DNA of 11,644 nucleotides from JACNKV01 sp964422145 (GCA_964422145.1 CAYQZV010000028.1:1-11644); one strand, 5' to 3'; shown: positions 1-7,985, counted from the first letter of the stretch. The notes: generated from the sequence alone by a model not told the origin. Numbers and translations are program-made.

Positions 1-174
1 TCCAGTCTCGGACTTTTAGTAAGAATGATGGAAGGAAGAGATTTTAATCCCATAATCACCAAAATGGAAGATGACCAATTTCGCCATGAATTAAGATATT
101 TACAATTTTCACATCAGAATGCTCAAACAATAATTATTGATGCACATAATTTCTTAAACATCAATAAAAACTAA
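1..174 (+). CDS. C-terminal fragment of an unrecognised protein
   Basis: An open frame enters from the left edge and ends at TAA 172-174, giving the last 57 residues of a protein whose start lies outside the window. The fragment begins SSLGLLVRMMEGRDF and ends HNFLNINKN. It is polar and probably partly helical, with no membrane segment, signal or motif that I can assign to a family. The ATG at 174 overlaps its stop as TAATG, but the better start of the next gene is 189, so the gap is 14 bases and the two genes are very likely co-transcribed. The composition is AT-rich like the gene that follows. Reality as coding sequence is inferred from the uninterrupted frame and the tight junction, and is not proven at this length. 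Confidence 0.6.
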   Translation, partial: SSLGLLVRMMEGRDFNPIITKMEDDQFRHELRYLQFSHQNAQTIIIDAHNFLNINKN

Positions 175-176
175 TG

Positions 177-184
177 AAAGGAAG
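177..184 (+). promoter_or_regulatory. Ribosome binding site that fixes the start of the giant protein
   Basis: AAAGGAAG lies just after the upstream stop codon. Its AGGA core (179-182) is 6 bases before the ATG at 189, which is good Shine-Dalgarno spacing. The in-frame ATG at 174 would place this site inside the coding region, so 189 is preferred. Confidence 0.7.
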
Positions 185-188
185 ACAT

Positions 189-3100
189 ATGAAAAGGAAA
201 TTATTTTTAATTCTGGTTTTTATTCCATTTCAATTCCTTTTTCAGCAAAGCGTTCATACTCTAACAAATAGGATAATTACTCCAAATGGTACAACCGTTG
301 AAAATGTTGGCTTCTTAAGTGATACGCTCGATCCTTGTGAAAATGATATTTATGAGCTAATCATTTATAACCAATTAATCTCTTCAGGTTATGATATAGG
401 CTCAACTCATATTATTTTGGCATCCACTACCGCTAAATACAACTGCCACGCTTATGCTTGGCACGTTTCGGAAGGTGGAGATTTGGTTTGGATAGGATTT
501 TATCCATTAGATTCAAACTCTATACCAAATGCTGAAAATATATACTGGAATGATGAGAGTTATATTCCTATAACCAGTGAAGAGCTATATTTTGAAGCAA
601 CAAAAATCAATTATGGCGAATGCCCCAGTATTGATAATAATGGGGATTTGTCCGATGACTGTGATCACTCAGCAATCATGACGAATGAGCCTAACATAGT
701 GATTTCTAAATGGGGACCTGGGTTTTTACTTAAACATCCAATTGATAACCACCCATATAACCCTGCTGGTCAGGATCCGATTATTAACTACTACCGTCAT
801 AATTCACCTGCATTTTGCTATATATTAGATGTGTCAGGGTCTATGCGAGAGTATAATAAATTAAAAAATGCAAAGTTAGCAATTAAACAAAATGTGTCTC
901 TGCAGGATTATGGCATAGATATGGGAATAGTAACATTTAGTTCCATCGCCAATGTGTATCAAAATAGGATTAGATTATTACAACCAGAAGATAAGCAAAC
1001 AATAAATAACGATATTGATTTGATCACAGCAAAGACTACAACATCGATAGGAGCTGGATTGTTAGGGGGACATAGTTTGATGCAATCATCCTTAAGACCG
1101 ATTAAAAATTATATCATTTTATCAGATGGTAGAGAAAATAGGGAGCCAAGGATTGCAGACGTATTAGATATATTAAATACAGAAGATATAGTTTATTCAA
1201 TTGCATTTGGACAAGATGCGGATCAATATACAATGTCCGCAATTGCTGGTGTAAGTGGTGGGAGGTATTATTATATTAAAAACTATTTAGACCCCGGTAA
1301 GTTATTATCAGTGTTCAATTCAATACTTAATACAACAGCTGAAGTAGATATTTCATTGTCAACTAAAATGGTAATATCACCAAACACAACGAATACGCAT
1401 CATTTTTCAATCGCGGAGCAAACACAGAAATTTGAAGCAACTGTTTTATGGCCCAATGAAGATGAAACAATTATATCGACACTTAACTCACCTAGTTCCG
1501 GAATTGTGATTAACCCCAATAATGCGAACAATATTATGTTTGTAAATGAAAACAATGAAAAACAATATGGTGGATTTTCATATACCTATGGTCCTGGAAT
1601 TGTAAAAATAAAAGCCGTCAATCCTCTCCCGGGCGATTGGGAGGTCAATATAATCTCATTTGCTACTAATTCTATTACTTATTCATTATCTATTGGAGTA
1701 AAAGATAACAGTACTTTTGATATAGAAATGGAAAATAACTCATTTTATAGAGGTGATCCTGTAGAAATGAAAGTATTATTACAGGATCTTGATGAACCTA
1801 TAATAGATGCTAATGTTGTAATTACGATAGAAACACCTAATGAGATAACCGAGGAAATAGAGCTAAATGATTATGGAACAGATGGTGACGAATTAGCTGG
1901 TGATGGTGTTTATTCTGGTATTTTCCTTAACACAGAGTTAATGGGAAGCTATCAATTAACATGCAATGTATCTGGGTTCTATCCGAATAGTGATATAGAA
2001 TTTAATCGGCATGATAACTTTAGTTTCTATATTTCATATCATCCTGACGACGTATTTGGATGCATGGATCAATACGCATCAAATTATAATCCATACTCAA
2101 CGATTGATGACAACTCATGTGTATATTCCGTTCATAATGTTTCACCATTTGGAGATGACTCTGTAGCAGATGGAACGATTGAATACCCATTCGCCACTGT
2201 TCAAGAAGCGATTAATGCTTCAGTTGGAAAAGACACAATCCTTATACACCCTGGCACGTACCATGAAAATTTAGTTATAGGATTAAAAGAAATAGTATTG
2301 GCTTCTACACTGTTACGGATTAACGACCAAACACTTGTTGATAGAACCACGATAAATGGGAATTCATTGGGACCAGTTTTTACCATCTCAATGGCTGATA
2401 TTAAAATAATTGGACTGGCATTAGAAAATGGGGATGCATTAGATGGTGGAGGGTTCAAGGTAAGTAAATCTAAAGTAGAAATTGAAAACAGTATTATTCA
2501 CAATTGTACATCTGATAGGGGTGGGGCAATATATTCATTTTTCTCTGATATTGAGTTAAAAAACACAACAATATCAAACAATGAATCAACCCATGGGGGT
2601 GCTATATATTGTGCTTTTAACACAAAACTGACTTTATTGAACTCTATTTTATGGGATAATCTGCCACAACAGATATATTGTTCTGAAGAATTTCAAGGTA
2701 ATAATATTATTATTGGATATTCTAACATTCAGGGAGGTCCAGATGAAGTAATATCAGTAGGTTCTAATGAGATTTGGTGGGGGGATAATTTTAATATAAA
2801 TCCACAATTTATTAACACAGTTAACAGTAATTTTGCATTATCACATTCAAGTCCAATGATAGACATAGGTTATTCAGGTGGTGATCCTGTTTATTTTGTT
2901 GATTTTGACAGTACTTCAGTTGATATTGGTGCCCATTTCTATCCACAACTATCTGAAGAAACATCTATTAATATTATAGATGGGCAAGCTAGCATTTTAA
3001 GTTCTACAATATTTAATAATGGACTTACTATCGAAGAAGGGAGTGAACTGTTAATGTCTAATAATTCTTCTATAATAGTAATTGGAGACATTACTGTACA

Positions 3101-4685
3101 AGGGACAGAAGAAAACCCTGTGATATTTACTCGTGAAGATTCTGAGAATAACGATCTGGACTATTGGGCTGGTATTAAAGCAGATCGGGGTTCAAATATC
3201 CAAATAAGCTATGCGAATATATCGGGTGCAGCTTATGGTATTAGAGGTAGTTATAATTATATGGATATTAGTAACTCAGTGTTTGAGGAGAACAATATTG
3301 GTATCTATTCATATCAAGCTGAGAAACCGAGTCGTTTTGATAACAATCAGTTTATTAACTCAACATATGGATTATATTGTTCTTATCAATCAACTAGCAT
3401 TCCAGTATATGGGAATGAGATTACAAACTGTTATCAAGGTTTGTACCTACTAAAGTATAACGGCACTATCAGACAAAATACCATCTCTAATAACATATAC
3501 GGTATTTCTATGAGAGATAACAGCAGTGCAAACATGATCATGGTCGGGGAAGCTGGCTCTACAGTTAATAATAGAATAGAGAATAATAATTATGGATTTT
3601 ATATTTATTCTTCTTATCCAACGATTGGGTGTTATCGTCCTTTTTTCCCCAATGCCATTTGGGGTGGCTATAATACATTCAATAATACAACATACGATAT
3701 TAATGCATATGTAGCTGAACCCCCATTAAATGCTCAATATAATTACTGGGATGGAGAACCAATTCTTGCAGGACCGAGTGAAGTGCTGGTAGACCCGATG
3801 GCTGGAGACTTTATACCCACATTAGGTAGAACCACAACTGACGATGAACTCCATCCTGCTTTGTCAGATATTATGGAAGGGGATTTTTTAATGCTGGATA
3901 GTTTATATGTTGACGCAATGGAGATTTATCAAGAAGTATTAAATATGTTCCCTCAAGATTCCGTTTCGTTAGTTGCACTAAATCGCATTGTTGAGATTCA
4001 TTATATCCTTGATAATCAAACAGGACTGCTGACATTTCTTGATTCTCTTCATACAGAGCCTGGATCAGAGCTGATAGGTATGACGTCCTATGATTATTCA
4101 GTGACCGCATTAGCGGGATTAGGTAATTTTGAAGAAGCAATCCTGCGTTGTGATGAATTAATAGAATATTATTTTGAAATTGGATCAAATGAAAACGCTG
4201 CCTTCACTCTTTTAGAGCAGAGTTTGATTTACGAAACCATGGCAGAAGAAATCAGTGGTAATAATAGAACTTCTAGTCAATACTCATCTGATTTTGAAAG
4301 CAACCTTTATCAGATTGCTGATGACTATTATGAAACAGAAGCTGCTGAACTTGTTGGATTATTATATGGAATCTATGGTTTTAGACATGAGGATAAGATT
4401 ATTCCAACCGAGTATGCCCTGCGTCAGAACTATCCGAATCCATTTAACCCAAACACAACCATTGTTTACGATGTGCCAGAAGAAAGTCATGTCATTTTAA
4501 CCATATATGATATTATGGGGAGACAGGTTAAAGAGTTAGTTAATACTAATACTCTGGCTGGTACACATAGCATTATCTGGAATGGAACTGATGCACAAAA
4601 CAACCCCATCGCTTCGGGGATGTATCTGTATCAGTTGAAGTCTGAGAATTTTGTTGAAACGAAGAAATTGGTGTTGTTGAAATAG
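189..4685 (+). CDS. Giant secreted protein: papain-like + VWA + beta-helix + T9SS-type C-terminal domain
   Basis: This is a 1498-residue, probably cell-surface or secreted protein of unknown role. It starts with a signal peptide (KRK, then a hydrophobic run to about residue 18). Residues ~80-200 carry NCHAYAW (Cys86), CDHSAI (His160) and SKWG (173-176), a pattern I recall from uncharacterised papain/CHAP-like proteins; peptidase or amidase activity is inferred. Residues ~208-382 are a von Willebrand A domain with MIDAS residues D214-x-S216-x-S218, T285 and D313, predicted to bind a divalent metal and a ligand. Residues ~521-620 look Ig-like, with a GDGVYSGIF motif. C625-C644 bracket an NYNP motif. 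Residues ~650-920 and ~933-1200 are Asn/Gly-rich parallel beta-helices. Residues ~1220-1395 are helical and TPR-like. Residues ~1406-1498 are a FlgD/T9SS-type sorting domain with NYPNPFNP (1414-1421), a GRQVKEL strand and the terminal KKLVLLK. The start at 189 is chosen for its Shine-Dalgarno and signal peptide; an in-frame ATG at 174 would add five residues. It is AT-rich relative to the genes from 4933 on. Adhesion or processing of an extracellular substrate is a guess. Confidence 0.9.
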   Translation: MKRKLFLILVFIPFQFLFQQSVHTLTNRIITPNGTTVENVGFLSDTLDPCENDIYELIIYNQLISSGYDIGSTHIILASTTAKYNCHAYAWHVSEGGDLVWIGFYPLDSNSIPNAENIYWNDESYIPITSEELYFEATKINYGECPSIDNNGDLSDDCDHSAIMTNEPNIVISKWGPGFLLKHPIDNHPYNPAGQDPIINYYRHNSPAFCYILDVSGSMREYNKLKNAKLAIKQNVSLQDYGIDMGIVTFSSIANVYQNRIRLLQPEDKQTINNDIDLITAKTTTSIGAGLLGGHSLMQSSLRPIKNYIILSDGRENREPRIADVLDILNTEDIVYSIAFGQDADQYTMSAIAGVSGGRYYYIKNYLDPGKLLSVFNSILNTTAEVDISLSTKMVISPNTTNTHHFSIAEQTQKFEATVLWPNEDETIISTLNSPSSGIVINPNNANNIMFVNENNEKQYGGFSYTYGPGIVKIKAVNPLPGDWEVNIISFATNSITYSLSIGVKDNSTFDIEMENNSFYRGDPVEMKVLLQDLDEPIIDANVVITIETPNEITEEIELNDYGTDGDELAGDGVYSGIFLNTELMGSYQLTCNVSGFYPNSDIEFNRHDNFSFYISYHPDDVFGCMDQYASNYNPYSTIDDNSCVYSVHNVSPFGDDSVADGTIEYPFATVQEAINASVGKDTILIHPGTYHENLVIGLKEIVLASTLLRINDQTLVDRTTINGNSLGPVFTISMADIKIIGLALENGDALDGGGFKVSKSKVEIENSIIHNCTSDRGGAIYSFFSDIELKNTTISNNESTHGGAIYCAFNTKLTLLNSILWDNLPQQIYCSEEFQGNNIIIGYSNIQGGPDEVISVGSNEIWWGDNFNINPQFINTVNSNFALSHSSPMIDIGYSGGDPVYFVDFDSTSVDIGAHFYPQLSEETSINIIDGQASILSSTIFNNGLTIEEGSELLMSNNSSIIVIGDITVQGTEENPVIFTREDSENNDLDYWAGIKADRGSNIQISYANISGAAYGIRGSYNYMDISNSVFEENNIGIYSYQAEKPSRFDNNQFINSTYGLYCSYQSTSIPVYGNEITNCYQGLYLLKYNGTIRQNTISNNIYGISMRDNSSANMIMVGEAGSTVNNRIENNNYGFYIYSSYPTIGCYRPFFPNAIWGGYNTFNNTTYDINAYVAEPPLNAQYNYWDGEPILAGPSEVLVDPMAGDFIPTLGRTTTDDELHPALSDIMEGDFLMLDSLYVDAMEIYQEVLNMFPQDSVSLVALNRIVEIHYILDNQTGLLTFLDSLHTEPGSELIGMTSYDYSVTALAGLGNFEEAILRCDELIEYYFEIGSNENAAFTLLEQSLIYETMAEEISGNNRTSSQYSSDFESNLYQIADDYYETEAAELVGLLYGIYGFRHEDKIIPTEYALRQNYPNPFNPNTTIVYDVPEESHVILTIYDIMGRQVKELVNTNTLAGTHSIIWNGTDAQNNPIASGMYLYQLKSENFVETKKLVLLK

Positions 4686-4714
4686 AGTTTCTTAATAATT
4701 GTCTTATTTAAGCA

Positions 4715-4744
4715 CAGAAGAGGGCGGAAATCCGTCCTCTTCTG
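4715..4744 (+). terminator. 13-bp hairpin after the giant gene, probable terminator
   Basis: The left arm CAGAAGAGGGCGG (4715-4727) pairs with CCGTCCTCTTCTG (4732-4744) around a 4-base AAAT loop, with a single G-U pair. It sits 30 bases after the stop codon and is the only strong stem in the gap. The right side continues CATATAAAACC rather than a T-run, so classical intrinsic termination is not clear. It may instead protect the mRNA 3' end or mark the transcript boundary. Confidence 0.6.
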
Positions 4745-4932
4745 CATATAAAACCTAATGTAAGAGATTAGACTTAAAATATATTAATTTATCTTGAATT
4801 TATATTACTAATGATTTGCTCCAAGTGAATTACCAGAAAATATGATAAGAAGGGCTAAACATTTATAAGAAACTTATTCCGTTTGATAGACGTGAACTGG
4901 TAAATTAATTCCTATAATTTTTGGACGAAATA
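4745..4932. other. AT-rich intergenic region, likely promoter region of the downstream operon
   Basis: About 190 bases with no supportable gene separate the two gene blocks. Candidate promoter elements are weak. TTGCTC (4816-4821) and TATGAT (4841-4846) are 19 bases apart, longer than ideal. A perfect TATAAT (4913-4918) has no good partner and would put transcription start almost at the coding start. TTACCAG (4830-4836) is inverted as CTGGTAA (4897-4903), and each copy is preceded by GTGAA, so a long-loop stem or operator pair is possible. The inference that a promoter lies here rests mainly on the hairpin upstream and the new tight gene run downstream. Confidence 0.4.
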
Positions 4933-5352
4933 ATGAGTTACAAAACAATCATGGTTGCCCTCTCAGGAAAAGGCGACGAAATAAAACTAATCGATGAATC
5001 CGTCAGGATTAAAAATTCATTTAATGCGAAAATGATCGTTGTACATGTAAATGATCCGCATGCCGGGGAAATGTCGATGATGATGGATTCCCGTGGACAC
5101 CGGTATTCCGAAGAGGATATCCTCAACTTATTCCGGTCAGCTGGACATGAGGAAGTCGCGAATCGGCTCATCGTTGAAATTATCACCGGTGAATTTGTGC
5201 ACAAAGAGATTGTGAAAGCAGCGGAAGACGTTGACTTGCTGATATTAGGGCACCAAAAAGTCAATGCCTTCAGAGAAAACTTTTTTGATTCGGTTGATGA
5301 AGGGATCATCAATCGGGTTTCTTGTCCGGTACTGGTTGTACCAAAAGATTAA
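4933..5352 (+). CDS. Universal stress protein family protein (UspA-like)
   Basis: A 139-residue single-domain protein of the usual USP length. It opens MSYKTIMVALSG and has strand MIVVHVND (~34-41), LLILGHQ (~102-108) and the closing strand CPVLVVPKD, the alternating alpha/beta pattern of the family. USP proteins act in the cytoplasm in stress survival, often as dimers, and some bind ATP. Here the nucleotide loop G-2x-G-9x-G-S/T is kept only as G106-x2-K109-x9-D119-S120: two of three glycines are replaced, so ATP binding is doubtful and a UspA-like non-binding type is more likely. The ATG at 4933 is chosen over the in-frame TTG at 4921, because the residues from 4933 match a typical USP start and GGA (4923-4925) lies 7 bases upstream. 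It is the first gene of a tight run, 26 bases before the aminopeptidase. Regulation by stress is a family expectation and is not seen here. Confidence 0.85.
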   Translation: MSYKTIMVALSGKGDEIKLIDESVRIKNSFNAKMIVVHVNDPHAGEMSMMMDSRGHRYSEEDILNLFRSAGHEEVANRLIVEIITGEFVHKEIVKAAEDVDLLILGHQKVNAFRENFFDSVDEGIINRVSCPVLVVPKD

Positions 5353-5369
5353 TTTTAAACTGAAACAAA

Positions 5370-5373
5370 AGGA
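5370..5373 (+). promoter_or_regulatory. Ribosome binding site deciding between two adjacent ATGs of pepA
   Basis: AGGA within AAAAGGA is 5 bases before the ATG at 5379 but only 2 before the ATG at 5376. Spacing therefore favours the second ATG. The difference is one residue. Confidence 0.55.
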
Positions 5374-5378
5374 AAATG

Positions 5379-6851
5379 ATGGGTTATTTGAATCATATAA
5401 AGCACACAAATGAATCATGGAAAGATATTGACGCCGGGTTCATCGCAGTTGGTGTATTTGAAGACGGTATTTTAACGGATACAGCAAAAGAAGTTGATCA
5501 GGCATTAGGCGGTCAAATTACATCCGCGATCGACATGGGCGATATCAAAGGGAAATCCGGAAAGATCAGCCGCTTTTATTTGGATGGGAAACGTATTTTT
5601 GTAATTGGTCTTGGAAAGAAAGACAAATGTAATTCCGAAGAGATCCGAAAAGCCGGCGGCGCGCTTGCCAAAGTGGCTATAGCTTTAAAAATTGATAATC
5701 CTGCCGTGGAGTGTTTTTGCAGTTACTCGAAAGAGGATACCTGTCAACCGCTTGCCGAAGGACTTGTAATGGGGAGTTATCAATTCTTAGAGTATCAGGC
5801 TTCTGAAAAAGACGACGATCAATTTGAACTGTCTTCATTCACGATTTTCGGCGGGAACAAAGATCAGATCCAGAAAGGGACCATTATCGGTGCCGGTGTT
5901 TGTTTCGCCAGGGATCTTGGAAACCATCCGGGAAATGTCATGACGCCGACGCGTTTGTCCGGTGAAGCGGCAAAAATCGCCAACGAAGGCGACATGAATC
6001 TAGCGATCTTTGAACGTGAAGAATTTACCGATATGGGCATGGGATCCTTTGCAGGTGTTGCCCAGGGGACGGATGAACCGCCAAAATTCATCTTAATGGA
6101 ATATTTCGGTGCAGAGAAAGATGAGAAACCGATTGTCCTCGTTGGAAAAGGTTTAACCTTTGACAGCGGCGGAATTTCGATAAAAGGGGCTGCATCCATG
6201 GATGAAATGAAATTCGATATGTGCGGGTCGGGTGTTGTTTTAGGCGTCATGAAAGCGGTTGCAGGATTGAAGCCAAAAATGAATATCATAGCAGCGATTC
6301 CGTCCACCGAAAATATGCCGGGCGGTAAAGCGGTGAAGCCGGGAGATATTTTAACTGCATATAACGGAAAAACGATCGAAGTATTGAATACCGATGCAGA
6401 AGGCCGGTTAATCCTTGCCGATGCGCTGGCGTATGTGAGCAAACATTATTCCCCCGAATACATTTTAGATTTTGCCACGTTAACCGGAGCCGTTCTTGTT
6501 GCCTTAGGTCATATTGCGACCGGTGTGATGGGAACTGATGAGTCGTTGATGGAAAAAGTGAAAACATCTTCGAAAACGACCGATGAAAAAGTGTGGGAAC
6601 TTCCGCTTTGGGATGAATATCTTGAGCAGGTTAAATCCAAGATTGCTGATGTCAAAAATATGGGCGCACCAAGGCAAGCAGGGACGATCGCCGGAGCAGC
6701 GTTTTTGAATGCGTTTGTCGGTGAAGATATTCCGTGGGTTCATTTTGACATTGCAGGGACAGCTTGGGGAGAAAAAGAAACACCTTACGGCCCAAAAAGT
6801 GGTGCAACCGGAAATGTTGTTCGTTTGGTGTTAGACCTAATGAAAGTGTAA
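5379..6851 (+). CDS. pepA: Leucyl aminopeptidase, peptidase family M17
   Basis: A 490-residue cytoplasmic aminopeptidase that removes N-terminal residues, classically leucine, from peptides using two metal ions; family members are usually hexamers. Numbering here is from the ATG at 5376. The signature NTDAEGRL is at 338-345. The metal and catalytic residues of the family are all visible: K258 and D263 in VGKGLTFDSGG, K270, D281 in KFDMCGSG, D340, E342 and R344. Each sits a constant 12 positions before its E. coli PepA equivalent (from memory: K270, D275, K282, D293, D352, E354, R356), so the enzyme should be active. The variable N-terminal domain covers roughly residues 1-165 and the catalytic domain the rest, ending in an intact GATGNVVRL region. 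Length is normal. It lies 26 bases after the stress-family gene and 29 before rmuC, consistent with one transcript. E. coli PepA also binds DNA in recombination and regulation; nothing here shows whether this one does. Confidence 0.96.
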   Translation: MGYLNHIKHTNESWKDIDAGFIAVGVFEDGILTDTAKEVDQALGGQITSAIDMGDIKGKSGKISRFYLDGKRIFVIGLGKKDKCNSEEIRKAGGALAKVAIALKIDNPAVECFCSYSKEDTCQPLAEGLVMGSYQFLEYQASEKDDDQFELSSFTIFGGNKDQIQKGTIIGAGVCFARDLGNHPGNVMTPTRLSGEAAKIANEGDMNLAIFEREEFTDMGMGSFAGVAQGTDEPPKFILMEYFGAEKDEKPIVLVGKGLTFDSGGISIKGAASMDEMKFDMCGSGVVLGVMKAVAGLKPKMNIIAAIPSTENMPGGKAVKPGDILTAYNGKTIEVLNTDAEGRLILADALAYVSKHYSPEYILDFATLTGAVLVALGHIATGVMGTDESLMEKVKTSSKTTDEKVWELPLWDEYLEQVKSKIADVKNMGAPRQAGTIAGAAFLNAFVGEDIPWVHFDIAGTAWGEKETPYGPKSGATGNVVRLVLDLMKV

Positions 6852-6869
6852 TTCCAACATTGAATAGAT

Positions 6870-6873
6870 AGGA
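6870..6873 (+). promoter_or_regulatory. Ribosome binding site supporting a TTG start for rmuC
   Basis: AGGA in ATAGGAACG lies 7 bases before TTG at 6881. No ATG or GTG in this frame gives the N-terminal membrane segment, so the TTG start is well supported. Confidence 0.65.
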
Positions 6874-6880
6874 ACGTCAT

Positions 6881-7975
6881 TTGAGTATTTTCATCGGAAT
6901 CGTCATTTTCGTCTTCGGAGTCATCTTTGGTGCTTCGATCATTTGGTATGTGAAAAGCAACGAATTCGCATCAGACGAAAAACGCAAAAAGGAAATGGAA
7001 GATGTTTTCGGCAATCTGTCAAAAGAAGCATTGCAGGCGAACATCGATACATTTTTGAAACTATCGAAAAGCCAGTTCGCTGATCTGTTGGAGTCCTCTG
7101 ATAATCAGTTGGGGGAAAAGAAAAAACTGATCGACGCCAGTCTGAAAGACATGAAAATGCAGATGGAAAACCTGAGTAAGCGGACCGGTGAATTAAAGGG
7201 GCAGGTGGAACAATCCCAAGAGGGGATAAAGAACCTGAATGATACAACGACTCAGCTTCGTCAGATATTATCCAGCTCACAAGCGCGCGGTCAATGGGGC
7301 GAACGGATGGTTGAAGACATCCTGAACTTTATCGGGTTATCCGAAGGGATCAATTATCTAAAACAGACTCATGAAGGTACAGATCGCCCTGATTACACGT
7401 TTTTGTTACCTCGGAACATGCGCATCAATATGGATGTCAAGTTCCCGCTTGATCATTATGAAAAGTATTTATCGACCGAATCTGAATCTGAGAAACAAAA
7501 TTTCATTAAGGATGTAAGACAGCACATAAAAGCCATCGCCAAACGCAGTTATATTGATCCTGCCGGCGGAACCGTCGATTACGTATTGATGTTTATCCCG
7601 AATGAAGGAATCTATACATTCCTCAATCAGGAAGACAGCGAACTGATCGACTTTTCTCTCTCGAAAAAGATCATCCTTTGTTCACCGATCACCTTGTACG
7701 CCGTCTTATCTCTTATTCGGCAATCGGTAGAAAATTTTGCCATGGAGAAAAAAGCCGGTGAAATGCAGGTGCTGATCCGCGCATTTACCAACCAATGGTC
7801 TAAATTCGCTGAGAAAATGGAAAGTATGGGGAAGTCACTTAATACGGTTCAAAAGCATTATGAGGATTTATCCACTACGCGGGTTCGACAGCTAGAGAAA
7901 CCCGTTTCTAAAATTCTTGAAATGCAGCTGAATCAGCCCGAAGGAATCAAAACGATCGAGGACGAATTAGAATAA
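6881..7975 (+). CDS. rmuC: RmuC family DNA recombination protein
   Basis: A 364-residue protein of the RmuC family. E. coli rmuC was found as a gene that limits inversion at short repeats; its biochemical activity is not firmly established, but the fold is predicted to be nuclease-like. The N-terminus is a single hydrophobic helix (about residues 2-24, ending IIWYVKS), which would anchor it to the inner membrane. A charged, probably coiled-coil stretch follows (about 30-130). The conserved core starts at Q134-ARGQWGE (W139, G140, E141), continues with RPDYTF (D171) and MDVKFP (D185-x-K187), and ends in LCSPITLYAVL. The order E, D, D-x-K resembles the PD-(D/E)XK arrangement predicted for this family, so a catalytic site may be intact. 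The C-terminal ~90 residues are helical. The start is TTG, a rarer codon that may lower translation. The gene sits 29 bases after pepA and 19 before the lipoprotein gene. Membership is clear; the role in this organism is inferred. Confidence 0.93.
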   Translation: MSIFIGIVIFVFGVIFGASIIWYVKSNEFASDEKRKKEMEDVFGNLSKEALQANIDTFLKLSKSQFADLLESSDNQLGEKKKLIDASLKDMKMQMENLSKRTGELKGQVEQSQEGIKNLNDTTTQLRQILSSSQARGQWGERMVEDILNFIGLSEGINYLKQTHEGTDRPDYTFLLPRNMRINMDVKFPLDHYEKYLSTESESEKQNFIKDVRQHIKAIAKRSYIDPAGGTVDYVLMFIPNEGIYTFLNQEDSELIDFSLSKKIILCSPITLYAVLSLIRQSVENFAMEKKAGEMQVLIRAFTNQWSKFAEKMESMGKSLNTVQKHYEDLSTTRVRQLEKPVSKILEMQLNQPEGIKTIEDELE

Positions 7976-7985
7976 TCTGTAACGT

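Noticed and set aside
174..188. ATG at 174 overlapping the upstream stop (TAATG) as the start of the giant protein
   Set aside because: Starting there puts the Shine-Dalgarno inside the gene and adds five residues before an otherwise typical signal peptide; 189 has good spacing.
2150..3790. DNA repeat array in the beta-helix region
   Set aside because: The repetition is at protein level (Asn/Gly turns) with divergent codons; no repeated DNA unit or CRISPR-like spacing was seen.
3871..4188. 105-codon open frame on the minus strand within the giant gene
   Set aside because: It is embedded in a continuous 1498-codon frame, with no signature and no supporting ribosome site noted.
4913..4918. 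Perfect TATAAT as the promoter of the stress-protein gene
   Set aside because: No -35-like element lies at proper spacing (TTGATA at 4883-4888 is 24 bases away), and transcription would begin almost at the coding start; kept only as a weak candidate.
4745..4932. tRNA or small RNA gene in the intergenic region
   Set aside because: No cloverleaf arms, T-loop sequence or compact GC-rich structure was found; the region is simply AT-rich.
5864..6442. 192-codon open frame on the minus strand opposite pepA
   Set aside because: It lies wholly within a strongly conserved M17 gene and has no recognisable domain; it is a codon-bias shadow.
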